Shown: one piece after another, positions 1 to 8,037 of the stretch
Layout: the number at the start of each line of letters is the position of its first letter
How positions within the stretch are numbered: position 1 is the stretch's first letter
Source: Pseudarthrobacter sp. AL07
GTDB lineage: Bacteria > Actinomycetota > Actinomycetes > Actinomycetales > Micrococcaceae
Direction of reading: 5' to 3'
Assembly (NCBI RefSeq): GCF_029960665.1
Contig: NZ_JASBRB010000025.1
Coordinates: forward strand, 1 to 49,949
Length of the DNA: 49,949 nt
The notes under the pieces: model-generated
What the model was told of the DNA's origin: nothing
Database searches by the model: none
What the model saw: the letters and a program-made list of their open reading frames with translations, nothing else
Position numbers and translations under genes: made by a program

Positions 1-51
1 ACGGGCACATCCCTACGCGCCAGCCGCCTTCAGCGCACCTCCATTTTCGGA

Positions 52-963
52 TTAGAGCGACGCCACGGAGCCGCTGAAGTGCCGGCGGCCCGAACGGGGA
101 TTCCACGCCACGAAGTCGGACCGCTGCCAGCCTTCGCCGGGCGTCTGCCCCGTGGTGATTTCCAACGCAACACGGGCCGGCAGGAACACCGGCGACTCGA
201 AAGTGACATCCCACGTGAACGTTTCACCCTTGGCTGGCCCGACATCCGCAAGGGCCCTCGAGGCAAGGTACATCCCGTGCGCGATGGAGCGGCGCATGCC
301 CAGGGCCTTGGCAGAAAGAACGCTCAGGTGGATCGGGTTGAAGTCACCGGAAACGGCGGCATACGCCCTTCCCGTGTCGACCCCCAAATGCCAAATCGCG
401 GTGGGGTCCGGAGGCGTGAAATCGGCCTGGCGGTTGTGGGGCGTCGGCTTATCGATGCCGGGGAGGAACACACCCTTGGCCAGGTAGGAGGAGCGCCCGG
501 TCCACTTGATGTCCGGCGTATCCGCGCCACGGATCTCGGACACAACGTCAAGTTGCGTGCCGGCCCGGTGGCCCCGGAGGTTCTCAACCCTGGCCTGGAT
601 GTCCAGGGATTCCGTGAAGAGCACCGGCGATCTCTGCTCCACATGGTTGCTGAGATGGACCATGCCCAGGAGCGGCAGCGGGAAATCGTCGCGGTTCATC
701 ACACTCATGGCCAGCGGAAATGCCAGTGCGTGGAGGTATCCGGCCGGGAGTGTGTCCCTGGCAGACAGCCCGATGAGGTGCTGGTACGCGGTGAGGTTGC
801 CGACGTCGGCCCTTACCCCGCGCACTTCGTGGCTAGTAGCCGGAAGGTTTGATCCGTTGTTCGTGCCCAAGACGCGCCGCCGCGCCGCCTGCGCGGCGGC
901 ATTGACGTACAGCTTGGACAGGGAAGGCATCTCCCCGAGGATGACCGGCCCGACTGTACTCAT
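52..963 (-). CDS. MaoC-like acyl dehydratase (enoyl-CoA hydratase 2 type)
   Basis: A 303-residue protein of the hotdog-fold MaoC/hydratase-2 superfamily. These proteins add water across a trans-2-enoyl thioester, probably enoyl-CoA here. The C-terminal half carries the hydratase signature at residues 206-231, with D207, N209 and H212 (GDFNPIH) followed by IAHGM. The N-terminal half shows no second signature and is probably the degenerate hotdog of a double-hotdog protein. Its ATG overlaps the stop codon of the upstream reductase gene by 4 bases, so translation is probably coupled. With the reductase and thiolase upstream it completes a hydration/oxidation/thiolysis set. The (R)-specific hydratase role is inferred from family; the exact substrate cannot be read from sequence. 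Confidence 0.85.
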   Translation of the reverse strand: MSTVGPVILGEMPSLSKLYVNAAAQAARRRVLGTNNGSNLPATSHEVRGVRADVGNLTAYQHLIGLSARDTLPAGYLHALAFPLAMSVMNRDDFPLPLLGMVHLSNHVEQRSPVLFTESLDIQARVENLRGHRAGTQLDVVSEIRGADTPDIKWTGRSSYLAKGVFLPGIDKPTPHNRQADFTPPDPTAIWHLGVDTGRAYAAVSGDFNPIHLSVLSAKALGMRRSIAHGMYLASRALADVGPAKGETFTWDVTFESPVFLPARVALEITTGQTPGEGWQRSDFVAWNPRSGRRHFSGSVASL

Positions 964-2300
964 GCCCCCACCAGGTTCTGTCCGCAGACGCGCAGCACGT
1001 CGCCGTTAATGCCCCCCGCGGCGTCGCTCGCCAGGAAGGCAATGGCCTCCGCGACGTCGGACGGTTGGCCACCTTGCTGCAGCGAGTTGAGCCGCCGTCC
1101 CACTTCGCGGACGGCAAACGGGATCCGTGCTGTCATGTCTGTTTCGATGAATCCGGGCGCCACCGCGTTGATGGACCCGCCGTTCGCCGCCAGAAGGGGC
1201 GCAGAAGCGCGCACCATACCCATCACGCCGCCCTTGGACGCCGCGTAGTTGGTCTGGCCGCGGTTGCCCGCGATGCCGCTGGTGGATGCCACCGAGACAA
1301 TCCGTGGTGAATTACGGAAGTGTTCAGAAGCAAGGAGCGCTTCGTTGATCCTGAGCTGGGCGGCGATGTTGATGTTTAGGACGGAGGTCCAGCGGCCGTG
1401 GTCCATATTGGCGAGCAGCTTGTCCCGGGTAATTCCTGCGTTGTGGATGACGATGTCCAGACGGCCGTGACGCCGCACAGCGTGGTCGATGATCCGCTGG
1501 CCGGCTTCTGCGCTGCTGATATCCAGCTGAAGCGCCGTGCCGCGGACTTCGTTGGCAACGGCAGCCAAATGGTCCCCGGCTGCCGGGATGTCTACGAGGA
1601 CCAGGGTGGCCCCGTCCCGGTGGAGAGTCCGGGCAATAGCCGCACCGATGCCGCGGGCGGCGCCGGTGACCACAGCAACCTTGCCGGCGAGCGGCTTCTC
1701 GAAATCCGGGGGCAGGTTGCCCTGCTCGGTTGCGACAGTCAGGAACTGGCCGTCCACAAATGCCGACCGGCCGGAGAGGAAGAACCGCAGTGCGGCAAGG
1801 GTGCTGGGGCTGGTGCTCTGCACTCTCTCGGACAGGACGATGCCGTTCGCTGTTGCGCCGGCCCGGAGTTCCTTGGCCAAGGACCGCAGGAAGCCATCCA
1901 CGCCTTGCCGGGCAGCCGACTGTGCCGGGGATGCAGTTTCAGCGGCAGGCCGGGAGATGGTGATGACGCGGGCGCTGGCGCCGAGATCACGCAGCGAGGA
2001 CGCCGCTGACAGCACAGGCTTTTCAAGGTCCTCGGGCCGGTTCAGCTCATCCAGGACCAGAATGATCGCGCCAAGTTTTTCGCGGGGCACCGCGTGGCGC
2101 CGGACGTCCAGGTCCCAGGAAAGCAGCGTGGCGGCCAGTTGGTCGGCTCCGGCCGTGCTGCCCTGGACCAGGATGGGGCCGGTGACCAGGGACTGGCCCG
2201 GCTTGTAGCGGCGCAGCAGCGCAGGCTGGGGCAGGCCCAGCCGCTTGGCGATGTTCCTGCCCACACCCTGGTTGACCAGGGTGGTGTATTTGTCCGACAT
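960..2300 (-). CDS. High-molecular-weight 3-oxoacyl reductase (FabG4 type)
   Basis: A 446-residue short-chain dehydrogenase, about 200 residues longer than ordinary FabG. Residues 205-446 form a complete Rossmann SDR domain: TGAARGIG nucleotide loop at 212-219, NAG at 287-289, Tyr352-x3-Lys356, and APGFIETDMT near 381-390. Residues 1-200 resemble a second Rossmann-like domain without the catalytic residues, as in mycobacterial FabG4 (Rv0242c, about 450 aa), an NADH-preferring reductase of long acyl-CoAs. The start ATG has an AGGGG box 6 bases upstream. It lies 9 bases after the thiolase gene and overlaps the MaoC gene, so the three form one operon. It probably interconverts 3-oxoacyl- and 3-hydroxyacyl-CoA in fatty-acid turnover. 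The fabG4 identity rests on length and architecture. Confidence 0.88.
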   Translation of the reverse strand: MSDKYTTLVNQGVGRNIAKRLGLPQPALLRRYKPGQSLVTGPILVQGSTAGADQLAATLLSWDLDVRRHAVPREKLGAIILVLDELNRPEDLEKPVLSAASSLRDLGASARVITISRPAAETASPAQSAARQGVDGFLRSLAKELRAGATANGIVLSERVQSTSPSTLAALRFFLSGRSAFVDGQFLTVATEQGNLPPDFEKPLAGKVAVVTGAARGIGAAIARTLHRDGATLVLVDIPAAGDHLAAVANEVRGTALQLDISSAEAGQRIIDHAVRRHGRLDIVIHNAGITRDKLLANMDHGRWTSVLNINIAAQLRINEALLASEHFRNSPRIVSVASTSGIAGNRGQTNYAASKGGVMGMVRASAPLLAANGGSINAVAPGFIETDMTARIPFAVREVGRRLNSLQQGGQPSDVAEAIAFLASDAAGGINGDVLRVCGQNLVGA

Positions 2301-2309
2301 CCGGTGCCC

Positions 2310-3677
2310 CTAGAGTGCTTCGAGAATTGCGACGACGCCCTGGCCGCCGGCGGCGCAGATGGAAATGAGACCGCGTGCCGGCCTTCCGTCGACAGTGCCC
2401 TTGGCCTGCAGCATCTTGGCCAGCGACGCGACGATGCGTCCGCCGGTGGCTGCGAACGGATGGCCCGCGGCCAGGGAGGAACCGTTGACGTTCAGCTTGC
2501 TGCGGTCGATGCTGCCGAAGGCACCCTCAAGTCCCAGCCGGGTGCGGCCGAACTCATCATCTTCCCAGGCGGCCAGGGTGCTCAGGACAGTCCCGGCGAA
2601 GGCTTCGTGGATCTCAAAGAAGTCGAAGTCATCCAGCGTCAGTCCGTTGCGGGCCAGCAGCCTGGGGACCGCAAACGCGGGGGCCATAAGCAGTCCGTCC
2701 TTGCCGTGGACGAAGTCCACGGCAGCAGCTTCACCGTCCACGACGGTCGCGAGCTTCGGCAGGTCATGTGCATCAGCCCAGTCTTCGGATGCGAGCAGGA
2801 CCGTGGAGGCCCCATCGGTCAGCGGTGTGGAGTTTCCGGCCGTCATGGTGGCCTCGGTGCCGAGACTCTTCCCGAAGACGGGCTTGAGGGTAGCCAGCTT
2901 CTCCAGTGTGGTGTCCGCCCTCAGGTTGGAGTCCTTGGCCAGGCCGCGGTATGGCGTTAGGAGGTCATCGAAGAATCCTGCGTCATACGCGGCGGAAAGG
3001 TTGCGGTGGCTGTTGAAAGCCAGCTCATCCTGCGCCTCCCGCGAAATGTTCCACTGCGCGGTGGTCAGCGCCTGGTGCTCGCCCATGGACAGGCCGGTGC
3101 GTGGCTCCCCCGTACTCGGAGCATCGGGGGCCAGGTCCTTGGGCCGCAGCCGGCTGAGCACCTGCAGGCGCTGCGGAAGGGTCTTGGCGCGGTTGAGGTC
3201 CAGGAGTATCTCGCGAAGGCCCTCACTGACAGCAATGGGGGCATCCGACGCCGAGTCGACACCACCGGCGATGGCGGAATCGATCTGGCCCAGTTTGATC
3301 TTGTTGGCCAGGCCTAGAACCGTTTCGAGGCCGGTGGCGCACGCCTGCTGCAGGTCGTAGGCGGGGGTTTCCGCCGACAACGCCGAACCCAGGACTGCCT
3401 CGCGTGTGAGGTTGAAGTCGCGGGAGTGCTTGAGTACGGCCCCCGCCGCAACCTCGCCGATCCGCTCATCCTGGAGGCCAAACCGGGCGATAAGACCGTC
3501 AAGTGCTGCTGTGAGCATGTCCTGGTTGGACGACTTCGTGTAGGCCCCTCCGGACCGGGCAAACGGGATCCGGTTTCCACCCACAATCATGGCCCGGCGG
3601 ACCGGCCGCGCCGCGCCGGACGTCGTGTGGCTGGCGAATTCGTGGGGTCCGGTGCCGGACTGTCCATTGACGGACAT
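2310..3677 (-). CDS. fadI: 3-ketoacyl-CoA thiolase (FadI/FadA type)
   Basis: A 455-residue thiolase, close to the length of E. coli FadI. It cleaves 3-ketoacyl-CoA with CoA in beta-oxidation. The nucleophilic Cys113 is in QQACATG, His406 in AAGHPF, and the second catalytic Cys441 in CAAGGQG, so the catalytic triad is complete. I chose the ATG at 3677 because AGAGGAG lies 6 bases upstream; the reading frame runs 72 codons further, but that extension crosses the divergent regulator gene and looks non-coding. It is first in the minus-strand operon thiolase-FabG4-MaoC. The promoter region is shared with the divergent TetR gene and contains a long inverted repeat, so regulation by that protein is likely. 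FadA6-like substrate choice is possible. Confidence 0.9.
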   Translation of the reverse strand: MSVNGQSGTGPHEFASHTTSGAARPVRRAMIVGGNRIPFARSGGAYTKSSNQDMLTAALDGLIARFGLQDERIGEVAAGAVLKHSRDFNLTREAVLGSALSAETPAYDLQQACATGLETVLGLANKIKLGQIDSAIAGGVDSASDAPIAVSEGLREILLDLNRAKTLPQRLQVLSRLRPKDLAPDAPSTGEPRTGLSMGEHQALTTAQWNISREAQDELAFNSHRNLSAAYDAGFFDDLLTPYRGLAKDSNLRADTTLEKLATLKPVFGKSLGTEATMTAGNSTPLTDGASTVLLASEDWADAHDLPKLATVVDGEAAAVDFVHGKDGLLMAPAFAVPRLLARNGLTLDDFDFFEIHEAFAGTVLSTLAAWEDDEFGRTRLGLEGAFGSIDRSKLNVNGSSLAAGHPFAATGGRIVASLAKMLQAKGTVDGRPARGLISICAAGGQGVVAILEAL

Positions 3678-3706
3678 GGGTGACTCCTCTGATCTACGAC
3701 GGTTAC

Positions 3707-3739
3707 CGATACCCAGCGTACCTGATACGCTGAGTATCG
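3707..3739. promoter_or_regulatory. Candidate TetR operator overlapping the regulator's -10 box and start codon
   Basis: An inverted repeat with 14-base arms (left 3707-3720, right 3726-3739) and a 5-base spacer CCTGA; 13 of 14 positions pair. The right arm contains TACGCT (3726-3731), a plausible -10 box 7 bases before the GTG start at 3739. A repressor bound here would block its own leaderless transcript and cover the region 30-60 bases upstream of the divergent thiolase start. Binding by the adjacent TetR protein is inferred from position. Confidence 0.7.
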
Positions 3740-4431
3740 TGAACAACCTCCACTCAGAAGCCCAGACGCCGGCTGCCGGCGGAAATGCCGACGGCCGCTC
3801 GGCCCGCTGGCAGACCCACCGGGAGGAGCGACGCCGGGAGCTCATCAAGTCCGCACGGCGGGCTGTCCACGCGCTTGGCAGCGACGCCTCCATGGAGGAA
3901 ATTGCAGCGGCGGCCGGAACCTCGAAGTCAGTCTTCTACCGCTATTTCGGTGACAAAGCCGGTCTGCAGCACGCCGTCGGGGAAGTTGTCCTGAGTCAGA
4001 TGCAACGCAAGATCCTCGAAGCGGCCCGGGGTGCCCAGACGCCACGGGAAGGGCTGCTTGCCATGATCTCGGCGTACCTCCAAATGGCTGAAACCAGCCC
4101 CAACGTCTACAGCTTCGTCACCCGCTCTACGCCGGTGGACGCGGACGGCCCACAGGGGTCGCCGGCCATTTCGGGAGCCCTGGGCCACTTCTTCGATTCC
4201 ATCGCCGAGATGATTGCCGCACCGATGCGGACCCACCTCGGCGACGGGAAGGAAGCGGTGATCGGCTACTGGCCCACAGCGGCTATCGGGCTGGTCCGCA
4301 ATGCCGGCGAGCAATGGCTGAGCACACCTGATTCGGCGGCGAAGCCGGACCAGGAAGCCATGGCCCGCCAAATCACGGCCTGGCTATGCGTGGGAATCGC
4401 GCCCGAGCTTAGCCTTGCCAGTACGCCATGA
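3739..4431 (+). CDS. TetR-family transcriptional regulator of the fatty-acid island
   Basis: A 230-residue one-domain TetR repressor. The N-terminal helix-turn-helix lies at residues 51-72 (SMEEIAAAAGTSKSVFYRYF, the usual recognition-helix pattern), and the remainder is an all-helical ligand-binding region. The longest frame opens at 3589, but the GTG at 3739 is a better start: it is 7 bases downstream of a TACGCT -10 box, and the upstream codons overlap the divergent thiolase gene. A near-perfect inverted repeat (3707-3739) overlaps this start, which suggests autoregulation and co-control of the divergent thiolase-FabG4-MaoC operon. By analogy with other fatty-acid TetR proteins the ligand could be an acyl-CoA; that is inference. 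The acyl-CoA dehydrogenase gene follows 53 bases downstream on the same strand. Confidence 0.87.
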   Translation: MNNLHSEAQTPAAGGNADGRSARWQTHREERRRELIKSARRAVHALGSDASMEEIAAAAGTSKSVFYRYFGDKAGLQHAVGEVVLSQMQRKILEAARGAQTPREGLLAMISAYLQMAETSPNVYSFVTRSTPVDADGPQGSPAISGALGHFFDSIAEMIAAPMRTHLGDGKEAVIGYWPTAAIGLVRNAGEQWLSTPDSAAKPDQEAMARQITAWLCVGIAPELSLASTP

Positions 4432-4484
4432 TCGGGCCCCAAGAACCTCACACCCTGCTGTCAGAACCAACGAAGGACATTGAC

Positions 4485-6632
4485 ATGACCGAAGTAGTGG
4501 ACCGCCGTACCGACCCGGACGCTGACGTAACCAATACAGCCGTGACCAACGCTGCGGCGGAGGGCCCGGCCGCCGGCCACGGTACGGCAGGGCAGCCCGC
4601 CGTTGACGTTGCCGCCCTCGGCGAGCAACTCCTGGGCAAATGGGCGGACTCTCGTCGCCAATCCCGCGCGCTGGCCAGTGACCCTGCATTGCACAAAATT
4701 GAAGGACTGACGCACACCGAACACCGGACGCGAGCCTTCGGCCAGTTGAAGTACCTCGTGGACAACAGCGCCGTGCACCGGGCCTTCCCGTCGGCACTGG
4801 GCGGTTCCGATGACCACGGCGGCAACATCGCGGCGTTCGAGGAACTGGTCACCGCCGACCCGTCCCTGCAGATTAAGGCTGGTGTCCAGTGGGGCCTCTT
4901 CGGCTCGGCCGTGATGCACCTGGGCACGCAGCAGCACCACACAAACTGGCTGCCAGGCATCATGAGCCTGGAGATCCCCGGCTGCTTCGCCATGACGGAG
5001 ACCGGCCACGGTTCCGATGTTGCCAGCATCGCCACCACCGCAACCTACGACGTCAAAACCCAGGAATTTGTGGTCCACACACCGTTCCGCGCTGCGTGGA
5101 AGGACTACATCGGCAATGCAGCCATCGACGGCCTCGCCGCTGTTGTGTTCGCCCAGTTGGTGACCAAGGGCGTTAATCATGGCGTGCATGCCTTCTACGT
5201 TGACCTCCGGGACCCCCAGACCAAGGACTTCCTGCCCGGGATAGGTGGGGAGGACGACGGCGTCAAGGGGGGCCTCAACGGGATCGACAACGGCCGGCTG
5301 CATTTCGACAACGTCCGCATCCCCCTTACGAACCTCATGAACCGGTACGGCGATGTGGCACCGGACGGAACCTACACGTCATCCATTGCCAGCCCCGGCC
5401 GCCGCTTTTTCACCATGCTGGGAACCCTCGTCCAGGGCCGAGTGTCCCTCGACGGCGCCGCTGTGGCGGCGTCGAAAGTCGCACTGACAGCAGCCATCCG
5501 CTACGCCACCGAACGCCGCCAGTTCAACGCCTCGTCCCACACCGACGAAGAGGTACTGCTGGACTACCAGCGCCACCAGCGTCGCCTGTTTACCCGGCTG
5601 GCCACCACGTATGCCGCGGGCTTCGCGCATGAGCAACTCCTCCAGAAGTTCGACGACGTTTTCTCCGGCGCCCACGACACCGATGAGGACCGACAGGACC
5701 TGGAGACCCTGGCCGCAGCCCTGAAGCCGCTGAGCACCTGGCACGCCCTGGATACCCTGCAGGAATGCCGTGAGGCGTGCGGCGGGGCAGGCTTCCTGAT
5801 TGAAAACCGCTTCGCCTCCCTTCGCGCGGACCTGGACGTCTATGTCACGTTTGAAGGCGACAATACCGTTCTGCTGCAGCTTGTGGCCAAGCGCCTGCTG
5901 TCCGACTACGCCAAGGAGTTCAGGAATGTCGATTTCGGCGTGCTGGCGCGCTACGTGGTTTCCCAGGCAACGGGCGTCGCGATCCACCGCACCGGCCTGC
6001 GGCAGGTGGCGCAGTTTGTCGCCGATACCGGATCCGTCCAAAAGGCTGCTATCGCGCTCAGGGACGAGGAAGGCCAGCGCGCCCTCCTGACGGACCGCGT
6101 CCAGACCATGGTGGCCGACGTCGGGGCCGCCCTGAAGGGCGCCAACAGGCTGCCCGTCGAAAAGGGGGCGGCCCTCTTCAATCAGCACCAGAACGAACTG
6201 ATCGACGCCGCCCAGGCCCATGCCGAGCTCCTGCAATGGGAGGCGTTCACGGAGGCGCTGGACGATGTCACGGACCCCGGCACCAGGCGGGTCCTGACTT
6301 GGCTGCGTGACCTATTTGGCCTGTCGTTGATCGAAAAGAACCTGTCCTGGTACCTCATGAACGGCCGGCTATCCATGCAACGGGCACGCACCGTTGGTGA
6401 TTACATCAACCGGCTCCTGGTCAAGATCAGACCGCACGCACTGGACCTTGTGGACGCCTTCGGGTACGGCGACGAGCACGTGCGCGCCGCCATCGCCACG
6501 GGTGCCGAGAAGGCCCGGCAGGACGAGGCCCGCGCGTACGTCAGGGCACAGCGGGCCAGCGGCGACGCACCCGTCGACGAAAAGGTGCTGCTGGCGCGTA
6601 CCTCTGCCGGCGGCCGCACCCAGCGGAACTGA
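4485..6632 (+). CDS. Acyl-CoA dehydrogenase/oxidase, long form
   Basis: A 715-residue flavoprotein of the acyl-CoA dehydrogenase superfamily, with the length and motifs of the acyl-CoA oxidase branch rather than the 380-residue dehydrogenases. Visible features are CFAMTETGHGS at 167-177 (substrate/flavin loop), YATERRQF near 340-347, ACGGAGF at 431-437, and the putative catalytic base Glu457 in TFEGDNT. It introduces the trans-2 double bond, the first step of beta-oxidation. Whether electrons go to an electron-transfer flavoprotein or directly to oxygen cannot be told from sequence. I chose ATG 4485 because AAGGA lies upstream; a start at 4428 would add 19 unlikely residues. It lies downstream of the TetR gene and ends before a strong terminator hairpin. 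Confidence 0.88.
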   Translation: MTEVVDRRTDPDADVTNTAVTNAAAEGPAAGHGTAGQPAVDVAALGEQLLGKWADSRRQSRALASDPALHKIEGLTHTEHRTRAFGQLKYLVDNSAVHRAFPSALGGSDDHGGNIAAFEELVTADPSLQIKAGVQWGLFGSAVMHLGTQQHHTNWLPGIMSLEIPGCFAMTETGHGSDVASIATTATYDVKTQEFVVHTPFRAAWKDYIGNAAIDGLAAVVFAQLVTKGVNHGVHAFYVDLRDPQTKDFLPGIGGEDDGVKGGLNGIDNGRLHFDNVRIPLTNLMNRYGDVAPDGTYTSSIASPGRRFFTMLGTLVQGRVSLDGAAVAASKVALTAAIRYATERRQFNASSHTDEEVLLDYQRHQRRLFTRLATTYAAGFAHEQLLQKFDDVFSGAHDTDEDRQDLETLAAALKPLSTWHALDTLQECREACGGAGFLIENRFASLRADLDVYVTFEGDNTVLLQLVAKRLLSDYAKEFRNVDFGVLARYVVSQATGVAIHRTGLRQVAQFVADTGSVQKAAIALRDEEGQRALLTDRVQTMVADVGAALKGANRLPVEKGAALFNQHQNELIDAAQAHAELLQWEAFTEALDDVTDPGTRRVLTWLRDLFGLSLIEKNLSWYLMNGRLSMQRARTVGDYINRLLVKIRPHALDLVDAFGYGDEHVRAAIATGAEKARQDEARAYVRAQRASGDAPVDEKVLLARTSAGGRTQRN

Positions 6633-6663
6633 CTGCCTGCTCCGCGTTACACGCCTGGGTCGA

Positions 6664-6710
6664 CGCACGACGGCGCCGCTCCTCTCGGCGGGGAGCGGCG
6701 CCGTCGTGCG
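6664..6710. terminator. Strong bidirectional terminator hairpin
   Basis: A perfect 19-base-pair stem (6664-6682 pairing with 6692-6710) with a 9-base loop, followed by CTGTTTGGATG on the plus strand. It separates the converging acyl-CoA dehydrogenase and glgM/glgA genes and can serve both. Confidence 0.85.
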
Positions 6711-6727
6711 CTGTTTGGATGCTGTTG

Positions 6728-7936
6728 TTACTGCTGTCCGTCAGGAAGCACTGAGCGGTAGACCTCAAGGGTGGTCTCTGTGATGGAGTCCCAGGAGAAG
6801 TGCTCCTCCGCGCGGCGGCGGCCGGCCAGGCCCATGGCACGTGCCCGTTCGGGATCGGACACCACCTCGGTCAGAGCGGCGGCAAATTCCGTCACGAACT
6901 TCTCCGGATCAAGCGGTGTGCCGGTACCGTCGGTGACCTGCTCTAGGTCCACCAACAGGCCCGTCTCGCCATGCTGGACCACCTCGGGAATACCGCCCGT
7001 AGCGCTGGCCACCACGGCAGCACCGCAGGCCATCGCCTCGAGGTTGACGATGCCCAGCGGTTCATAGATGGACGGGCAGGCGAACGCTGTGGCGTGGCTG
7101 AGGACCTGGATGAGTTCGTTGCGCGGCAGCATCCGTTCGATCAGCACGACGCCGGTCCGCTGGCTCTGCAGCTCCTCGATCAGGCGGGCGGTGTCTGCTG
7201 CGAGCTCGGGGGTATCCGCCGCCCCGAGGCACAGCACAAGTTGTACGTTGGCCGGCAGCTTCGCGGCGGCACGCAGGAGGTACGGCACGCCCTTCTGGCG
7301 CGTGTTGCGTCCGACAAACACCACGCTCGGCTTGTCCGGGTCGATGCCCAGGGCGCGGACGGCGTCCTGGTTTTCGTCGCGCTGCCACAGTTCGACGTCG
7401 ATGCCGTTGTGGACCACCCTGACCTTGGCGGGGTCGACGTCGGGGTAGCTGCGAAGGATGTCCTGGCGCATGCCTTCCGAGACGGCGATGATCGCTGCTG
7501 CGGCCTCGTAGGCAGTTTTCTCGACCCAGGAGGACAAGGCGTAGCCGCCGCCAAGCTGTTCGGCCTTCCACGGCCTCAGGGGCTCCAGGCTGTGGGCGCT
7601 CAGTACGTGCGGGATGCCGTGGAGCAGGGAGGCCAGGTGGCCGGCCATGTTCGCATACCAGGTGTGCGAGTGGACCAGATCGGCACCTGCCACGTCCGGC
7701 ACGATCCGCAGGTCCACCCCGAGCGTCTGGACGGCGGCGTTGGCCGAGCCCAGGTCTTCGGGCACGGAATAGGAGGTCACCCCGGCACCGTGGTAGTCGG
7801 CGTCGCGGGGAGCCCCGAAAGCACGAACCTGCAGGTCAACGTGCTTACTCAGCACCCTGCTCAGTTCGGCAACGTGAACTCCGGCGCCTCCATAGATCTC
7901 GGGCGGGAACTCTTTAGTCACAATGTCTATTCGCAC
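6728..7936 (-). CDS. glgM: GT4 glycosyltransferase: glycogen synthase / maltose-1-phosphate synthase
   Basis: A 402-residue GT-B glycosyltransferase of family GT4. The N-terminus reads RIDIVTKEFPPEIYGGAGVH, the donor-binding start typical of actinobacterial GlgA/GlgM. VFVGRNTRQKG marks the second Rossmann domain, and EPLGIVNLEAMACG is the C-terminal nucleotide-sugar motif with its EX7E pair. The mycobacterial orthologue (Rv1212c) makes alpha-maltose-1-phosphate from ADP-glucose and glucose-1-phosphate; many databases call it glycogen synthase GlgA. A start at TTG 7945 is possible, but GTG 7936 matches the family N-terminus and has TACCTT 7 bases upstream, the leaderless pattern seen elsewhere here. 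It is divergent from glgC, its ADP-glucose supplier. Confidence 0.88.
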   Translation of the reverse strand: MRIDIVTKEFPPEIYGGAGVHVAELSRVLSKHVDLQVRAFGAPRDADYHGAGVTSYSVPEDLGSANAAVQTLGVDLRIVPDVAGADLVHSHTWYANMAGHLASLLHGIPHVLSAHSLEPLRPWKAEQLGGGYALSSWVEKTAYEAAAAIIAVSEGMRQDILRSYPDVDPAKVRVVHNGIDVELWQRDENQDAVRALGIDPDKPSVVFVGRNTRQKGVPYLLRAAAKLPANVQLVLCLGAADTPELAADTARLIEELQSQRTGVVLIERMLPRNELIQVLSHATAFACPSIYEPLGIVNLEAMACGAAVVASATGGIPEVVQHGETGLLVDLEQVTDGTGTPLDPEKFVTEFAAALTEVVSDPERARAMGLAGRRRAEEHFSWDSITETTLEVYRSVLPDGQQ

Positions 7937-7937
7937 G

Positions 7938-8000
7938 CTACCCAAGGTAGTCGTTCCGCAGTATCTGTTCTAGTGTGAAGGAGTCCGGGCATGCCGGACT
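7938..8000. promoter_or_regulatory. glgM/glgC divergent promoter region with two small palindromes
   Basis: CTACC-CAA-GGTAG lies at 7938-7950, immediately upstream of the glgM GTG and overlapping its -10-like TACCTT. A 7-base-pair perfect inverted repeat (AGTCCGG at 7982-7988, CCGGACT at 7994-8000) lies in the glgC leader, 37 bases before its ATG. Either could be an operator or, for the second, a leader hairpin. No regulator gene is adjacent. Confidence 0.4.
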
Positions 8001-8037
8001 GTTTGGGGAGTTACGAAGGCGTACAGGAGCGACCACC

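Noticed and set aside
1..51. A gene end or terminator at the left edge
   Set aside because: The first 51 bases are too short to judge; no motif is recognisable.
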